Source: Chloroflexota bacterium (GTDB lineage: Bacteria; Chloroflexota; Limnocylindria; Limnocylindrales; CSP1-4). From it: a DNA stretch of 64,000 nucleotides. The notes beneath the pieces are model-generated. The model was not told the DNA's origin and searched no databases. It saw only the letters and a program-made list of their open reading frames with translations. Each line of letters begins with the position of its first letter. Position 1 is the stretch's first letter. The position numbers and the translations under genes are program-made. Shown here in pieces: positions 60,085 through 64,000 of this stretch. The stretch covers positions 1 through 64,000 of the forward strand of contig JACPOS010000009.1 in assembly GCA_016191395.1 (NCBI GenBank), written 5' to 3'.

Positions 60085-60154
60085 CACCACCCGAGAACCC
60101 TCGCAACCCGTTGGGGCAAGGTCAAGGTCCGTTCGGGCAGACCTGCGTGCCTGC

Positions 60155-60922
60155 TCAATCCCAGCGGAACTGGCGGATCGCGAGGCCGGACGCCGCCACG
60201 CCCCAGGCCGCGAGGAGCAGCGCCGGACCGAGAGGCGAGATCGCTGCCGCTCCGGACGCAGCGCCACTGTCTAGGGCGATCCGGAGGAGATCGGCGAGTG
60301 CCGTGGCCGGCAGGGCCGCGGCGACTGGCTGCAGGAAGGCGGGCAGATGGTCGACGGGGAGCACGATCCCGCCGAGCATCAGGAAGCCAAGGAACAGGCC
60401 GTTGGCGAGCGCCAGGGTCGCCTCGGCGCGAAGGGTGCCGGCCAAGAGCAGGCCGAGGCCGGCGAACGCCAGCGTCCCGAAGACGATCGCGACGACGACG
60501 AGGATCGGCGACCACGACGGTCCGGGCTGCCAGTGCAGCACGACCACCGCCACGGCGACGAGGACGACGACCTGGATGAGCTCCAGGACCAGGATCGCAC
60601 CGACCTTCGCGCCGACCAGGCCCCAGCGCGGCAGCGGCGCCCCGCCGAGGCGCTTGAGCACGCCGTAGGCACGGTCGTACGCCGTCGCGATGCCCAGGTT
60701 GACGAGCCCCGCGGCGACGAGCGCGAGGGCGATGGAGCCCGGCAGGAGGAACCCGGCCGGGTCGCCGGCGAACGGGATGATCGACGTCCCGGCGAAGAAG
60801 AGCAGGACCGCGACCGGGATGACCAGCGTCACGAGGACGTTCTCGCCGCGTCGCGCCGTCAGGCGGAGCTCCATGCCCGCCAGCGCGGCCGTCGCTCGGA
60901 GCGCGGGCGCCGGGCGGCTCAC
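60155..60922 (-). CDS. ABC-2-type transporter permease
   Basis: 255 residues, six helices in the ABC-2 arrangement. Y-D-R-A-Y-G-V-L-K-R-L-G-G-A-P-L lies in the first cytoplasmic loop, where the ATPase couples. GTG 60922 overlaps the ATPase stop by 4 bases. With the ATPase and the thioredoxin-like protein upstream, and next to cytochrome oxidase genes, it may export a cofactor or help assemble the oxidase, by analogy with NosFY-type pairs. The cargo is not shown by the sequence. Confidence 0.85.
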   Translation of the reverse strand: MSRPAPALRATAALAGMELRLTARRGENVLVTLVIPVAVLLFFAGTSIIPFAGDPAGFLLPGSIALALVAAGLVNLGIATAYDRAYGVLKRLGGAPLPRWGLVGAKVGAILVLELIQVVVLVAVAVVVLHWQPGPSWSPILVVVAIVFGTLAFAGLGLLLAGTLRAEATLALANGLFLGFLMLGGIVLPVDHLPAFLQPVAAALPATALADLLRIALDSGAASGAAAISPLGPALLLAAWGVAASGLAIRQFRWD

Positions 60923-61860
60923 GCGACGGCCTCGACGTCGCGATCGCCGGTCAGCTCGAGGTAGCGCTCCTCGAGGGACGCAGCTCCTGCGTGCAGCTCC
61001 ACGATGAGCAGGCCCTGGGTGGCGGCCCAGCCCGCGATTGCGACGACGACATCGGCCGATGCGGCGCCGGGCGCGATCTCGAACGTCGTCTCGCCCGCGG
61101 GCCGGAGATGCGACGCGGGGTCCAGAACGGCAATGCGCCCGGAGAGCTGCTCCAGCGCCCCGGCAGAGGGCGGCGCGTGGAGCCGGAAGCGCACCGCAAC
61201 CATGCCGCCGCGAACGACGGCGTCCGGCGTGTCGTCGACGACGATCCGACCGCGGGCAAGGATCGCCACGCGATCCGCGAGCCGCTCGACGTCGCCCAGG
61301 TCGTGCGTCGTCAGCAGGATGGTCCGCCCCTCGCTCCGAAGGCTGGCTACCAGATCCCGGGTCGCCCGTCGCGCCTCCGGATCCATCCCGGCCGTCGGCT
61401 CGTCGAGGATGAGCACCTCTGGGTCGCCGGCGAGCGCGATCGCGAGCGCGAGGCGCTGGCGCTCGCCGCCGGACAGGCGCCGCACCCGCGTCCCCGCGAC
61501 CGCCGCGAGACCGACCTGGTCGATGAGCTCGTCCGCGCGGTGGCCGCCGTCGTGGAACGCCGTGTACAAGCGGACGAGGTCGCGCGGGGTCGCGCGGGGC
61601 TCCAGGCCGGCACCGCCCTGCAGCATCAGGCCCACCCTGGCACGGAGGCGAGGGCCGCCGCGTCGCGGGTCCTCGCCGAGCACGCGCACCGTACCTGCGT
61701 CCGCGGTTCGATAGCCCTCCGCGATCTCGACCGTCGTCGTCTTGCCCGCGCCATTCGGGCCCAGGAGCGCCACCAGCTCACCCGGTCGCACGACCAGGTC
61801 CACCCCATCGAGGACGGTGCGACCTCCGTAGGCAACCCGGAGGCCGGCGATCTCGATCAC
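60919..61860 (-). CDS. ABC transporter ATP-binding protein
   Basis: 313 residues. Walker A is G-P-N-G-A-G-K-T-T, the signature L-S-G-G-E-R-Q-R and Walker B V-L-I-L-D-E-P. The H-loop is T-T-H-D-L. The last 90 residues are the C-terminal extension typical of ATPases that work with ABC-2 permeases (CcmA/NodI/DrrA-like). It starts at GTG 61860 inside the stop of the thioredoxin-like gene. Confidence 0.92.
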   Translation of the reverse strand: MIEIAGLRVAYGGRTVLDGVDLVVRPGELVALLGPNGAGKTTTVEIAEGYRTADAGTVRVLGEDPRRGGPRLRARVGLMLQGGAGLEPRATPRDLVRLYTAFHDGGHRADELIDQVGLAAVAGTRVRRLSGGERQRLALAIALAGDPEVLILDEPTAGMDPEARRATRDLVASLRSEGRTILLTTHDLGDVERLADRVAILARGRIVVDDTPDAVVRGGMVAVRFRLHAPPSAGALEQLSGRIAVLDPASHLRPAGETTFEIAPGAASADVVVAIAGWAATQGLLIVELHAGAASLEERYLELTGDRDVEAVA

Positions 61861-62348
61861 GGGGCGGCCGTCGGGGCGCTGATCAGCGCGTACTGGCGCT
61901 CGAACTCGGCGTCGGTCAGCTCGCCGACCTGAATGGACCGCAGGATCCCGCCTCGGTCGATGAAGTACGTCTGCGGCCGCGCCGCGACCCGGTACGCAGC
62001 GCGGATTGCGCCCGAAGGGTCACCCACCGTTGGCCACGACGCGCGGAACTCGGCGATGAAGTCGCGGGCGGGCGCGGTTGGGTCGAACATGAGCCCGCCG
62101 ACGATCGCGAGGCCCGTGCCCGCATGCTTCACGAGCTTGGCGTTGAACAGCGGGACCTCGTCGCGGCACGGGACGCAGCTGGGCCCCCGGAAGTTGGCCA
62201 GGACCGGCCGCCCACGCAGCGAGGCGAGATCGAACGGCGCGCCGTCCAGGGTGGTGCCGATGACCGTGGGTGCAGGCTGGCCGCGGGCGATCGCGCCCGC
62301 TGGCGATCCGGAGGCTCCCGGCCCGTTGAGCTGCTGCCGGAACAGCAC
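61857..62348 (-). CDS. TlpA-like thioredoxin-fold protein
   Basis: 163 residues from GTG 62348: the TlpA/ResA core with R-G-R-P-V-L-A-N-F, then C-V-P-C and later P-Q-T-Y-F-I-D-R-G-G. The sequence continues in frame upstream of this GTG as a basic residue cluster and a clear membrane helix (R-L-I-L-L-G-L-V-A-A-V-A-A-T-L-G-L), but no ATG, GTG or TTG is available before the preceding gene's stop. The true start may be non-standard, or a base may be wrong. It probably acts outside the membrane in thiol or copper handling for the neighbouring oxidase. Confidence 0.8.
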   Translation of the reverse strand: MLFRQQLNGPGASGSPAGAIARGQPAPTVIGTTLDGAPFDLASLRGRPVLANFRGPSCVPCRDEVPLFNAKLVKHAGTGLAIVGGLMFDPTAPARDFIAEFRASWPTVGDPSGAIRAAYRVAARPQTYFIDRGGILRSIQVGELTDAEFERQYALISAPTAAP

Positions 62349-62437
62349 CAGGCCGAGCGTCGCCGCGACGGCCGCAACGAGCCCGAGGAGGATGAGCCGG
62401 CGCTGGCGGTTGAGCTGGAGCGCCGTCGCCGGCCTGC

Positions 62438-63523
62438 CTACTTGACCGTGAGCGTCCCGGTCATCCCCGCGATCGGATGGATCGAGCAGATGAACGTGTA
62501 TGTGCCGGCCTTCAGGGCGTTGCCCTGGTAGGCCGTGGCCTTGCCGCCCGACGTTGGTGGCTGGCCCTGGATCTTCGTCCCGCTGGTCGACCGGATCTCG
62601 ATGTCATGCGGGGTCGTCGCAGGATCCTGGTTCTCGAGGTAGAGCGTGAACGGCTTGTCCGCCGCCACCTCGAGGGTCTTCACGTCGAACGCAATGCCCT
62701 TCGCCACGACCGGGAGGGCGCCGGCCGGGATCGGGGGGCCACCGGAGGGCGCCGCGGAGGCGCCCGGTGTGCCGCCCGAGGCCGGGGAGGCCGGCGGGAA
62801 CACGCCCATCTGGTTGAGCCCGATGAGGACGAACAGCACGGCGAACACCTGGAGGGTGCGGGTGGGCAGCCGCCGCGCCGGGATGTTCTCGAGGTGGCCC
62901 GTCCTGTCCGCCTCCACCGTCTTGCGGTACTCGGCGGTGGCGTCGATCAGCCAGCCGATCAGCGTGTAGACGAGAAAGACGATCGCGAGGATCAGCACCC
63001 AGCCACCGACGACGAGGCCGCCGAGCAGCGCCGCGGACCCGAGCGCGCCGAGCAGCGGCCGGATCGACGGGCCGGGCATGTGCACGCCAGGCGGCGGTCC
63101 CTCGTGGATGACCGCCGGCAGCCGCTGCGTGGATTCGAGGTGGTCGTAGTCGCGAAGGGCCTCCCGCCCCCACGCGAGCATCGTCACCACGAGCACGGCG
63201 ACGCCGACCCAGAGCCACACCCCACCGAGGACGAGCCCGAGGAACAGGGCGCCTGCCCCCGACGCAACGAGGATGGGGGCGGACGAACCGCCCGGCATGT
63301 GGACGTTCGCTGGCGTGACGGGCTGGACGCGCGCCGGCGCCCGACGATTGGGTCCCACGGTCGCGAACTTGCGGACCGTGAACGCGAACCACGCGATGAA
63401 CAGCAGCGCCAGACCGATCGGGATGAGCAGGATCAGCGCGCGCCAGTCCGGCGTGATGAAGATCGCGGCGACCCCCAGGAGGGTGTCGACGATGGTCTGC
63501 GGAGAGGGAGACGGGGAGGGCAC
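62438..63523 (-). CDS. Membrane protein with C-terminal cupredoxin, cytochrome oxidase accessory subunit
   Basis: 361 residues. The N-terminal half has helices at about 30-50, 85-115, 155-190 and 222-240. Two similar segments around V-H-M-P-G-G-S-S-A-P and V-H-M-P-G-P-S-I-R-P each precede a helix pair, an internal duplication recalling subunit-IV-like parts of actinobacterial aa3 oxidases. A Gly/Pro linker leads to a plastocyanin-like domain (about 270-361) with copper ligands H306, C346, H349 and M354. The end, F-I-C-S-I-H-P-I-A-G-M-T-G-T-L-T-V-K, nearly matches that of the protein at 29543-30604. It likely receives electrons for the oxidase or stores copper. Confidence 0.78.
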   Translation of the reverse strand: MPSPSPSPQTIVDTLLGVAAIFITPDWRALILLIPIGLALLFIAWFAFTVRKFATVGPNRRAPARVQPVTPANVHMPGGSSAPILVASGAGALFLGLVLGGVWLWVGVAVLVVTMLAWGREALRDYDHLESTQRLPAVIHEGPPPGVHMPGPSIRPLLGALGSAALLGGLVVGGWVLILAIVFLVYTLIGWLIDATAEYRKTVEADRTGHLENIPARRLPTRTLQVFAVLFVLIGLNQMGVFPPASPASGGTPGASAAPSGGPPIPAGALPVVAKGIAFDVKTLEVAADKPFTLYLENQDPATTPHDIEIRSTSGTKIQGQPPTSGGKATAYQGNALKAGTYTFICSIHPIAGMTGTLTVK

Positions 63524-63539
63524 GCTGGCGCCGGGCGCG

Positions 63540-63722
63540 CTACTCGTGCCCGGTGTCGAGGACCGCGACCATGATCGCCATGGCCGCGCCGAGCGCGATC
63601 AGCATGGTCACGCCGGCCCATTCGATCTTGTAGTTGAAGACCGGCGCGAGCGCGCCGTAGGCGATGCCCAGGACCACGCATGCAATGCCGATGAGGATCG
63701 AGTTCCGGCCGAAACGAAACAT
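63540..63722 (-). CDS. Small two-helix membrane protein, oxidase subunit IV-like
   Basis: 60 residues: M-F-R-F-G-R-N-S-I-L, then two hydrophobic helices (about 8-27 and 35-55) with a short loop. Size and place between subunit III and the cupredoxin subunit fit a small accessory subunit of a haem-copper oxidase. GAGGGA lies about 7 bases before ATG 63722 and supports this start over an in-frame one further right. Confidence 0.65.
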   Translation of the reverse strand: MFRFGRNSILIGIACVVLGIAYGALAPVFNYKIEWAGVTMLIALGAAMAIMVAVLDTGHE

Positions 63723-63736
63723 CAGTCGATCCCTCG

Positions 63737-64000
63737 CTACAGCAGGTAGAGGATCGAGAAGAGCAGGATCCACACGATGTCGACGAAGTGCCAGTACAGC
63801 GACACGGCCTCGACCGCGTCGTGGTGCTTCGCGGAGAACTGGCCGGCCATGCCGCGGTACAGGATCACGCCGAGCATCAGCACGCCACCGAAGACGTGGG
63901 CGCCGTGGAACCCGGTGAGCGTGAAGTAGGTGGTCCCGAATGGCCCGGAGCCCAGGGTCATGCCCTCGGAGAACAGGATCGTGTAGTCGTAGACCTGCAT
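63737..64000 (-). CDS. ctaE: Cytochrome c oxidase subunit III, C-terminal part (runs off the window)
   Basis: 87 residues of the C-terminus are visible; the 5' end lies beyond base 64000. F-T-L-T-G-F-H-G-A-H-V and the ending S-L-Y-W-H-F-V-D-I-V-W-I-L-L-F are diagnostic for subunit III of haem-copper oxidases. Three helices are seen. The gene should be preceded (to the right of the window) by subunits I and II. It is 14 bases upstream of the small subunit gene, same strand. Confidence 0.92.
   Translation of the reverse strand: MQVYDYTILFSEGMTLGSGPFGTTYFTLTGFHGAHVFGGVLMLGVILYRGMAGQFSAKHHDAVEAVSLYWHFVDIVWILLFSILYLL

Overview
The window is high-GC, gene-dense bacterial chromosome. It carries three tRNA genes, one IS remnant at the left edge and an aerobic respiratory chain. 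A b6-type split cytochrome b with a Rieske protein, ECF vitamin-type transport, twin cupredoxin subunits and widespread leaderless promoters fit a deep-branching Gram-positive-like or Chloroflexota (Limnocylindria/Ellin6529-like) soil or freshwater organism. This placement is inference from gene content; no marker gene for taxonomy is present.

Layout. 1-800: right end of an insertion sequence that truncates a membrane-anchored repeat protein. 841-6824: NHL lipoprotein, ECF sigma factor with a membrane anti-sigma-like partner, MFS exporter, FAD oxidase. 6858-11223: tRNA-Arg, HD phosphohydrolase, CAP-domain secreted protein, WYL regulator and small proteins. 11350-15376: SAM hydroxide adenosyltransferase followed by a complete ECF transporter (fused double ATPase, S and T components). 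15382-25481: LysM-deacetylase, a large HTH-GAF-GGDEF protein, housekeeping hydrolases, thiamine pyrophosphokinase, peroxiredoxin and LmbE deacetylase.

25684-32135 is the centrepiece: an operon for a flavin/Fe-S oxidoreductase, cytochrome b6, subunit IV, Rieske protein, a cytochrome c-cupredoxin fusion and a membrane-anchored Kelch propeller. The right edge (60155-64000, minus strand) holds cytochrome oxidase subunit III, a small subunit, a membrane protein ending in a second, very similar cupredoxin, a TlpA thioredoxin and an ABC pair that may serve oxidase assembly. Together they suggest menaquinol (or another reductant) -> b6/Rieske -> cytochrome c/copper -> terminal oxidase.

32146-38341: DUF309, DUF2203, aminotransferase, hydroxyacid dehydrogenase, tRNA-Lys, GNAT protein and an AbiE-like HTH/nucleotidyltransferase pair. 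38364-49817: a five-gene peptide ABC transporter, a sarcosine-oxidase-like flavoprotein and two serine hydrolases, which look like peptide/amine scavenging. 49884-53638: a heterodimeric ABC exporter. 53635-58191: a frameshifted membrane gene, a two-component system, a class V aminotransferase and a DUF5666 protein. 58310-58476: initiator tRNA with a clear promoter and terminator. 58609-60084: a protein with an eCIS-type N-terminal motif, a peptidoglycan-binding domain and a possible His/Cys protease-like C-terminal domain.

Many genes have a TAnnnT hexamer 6-7 bases before the start codon and no Shine-Dalgarno sequence. I used this to set several starts.
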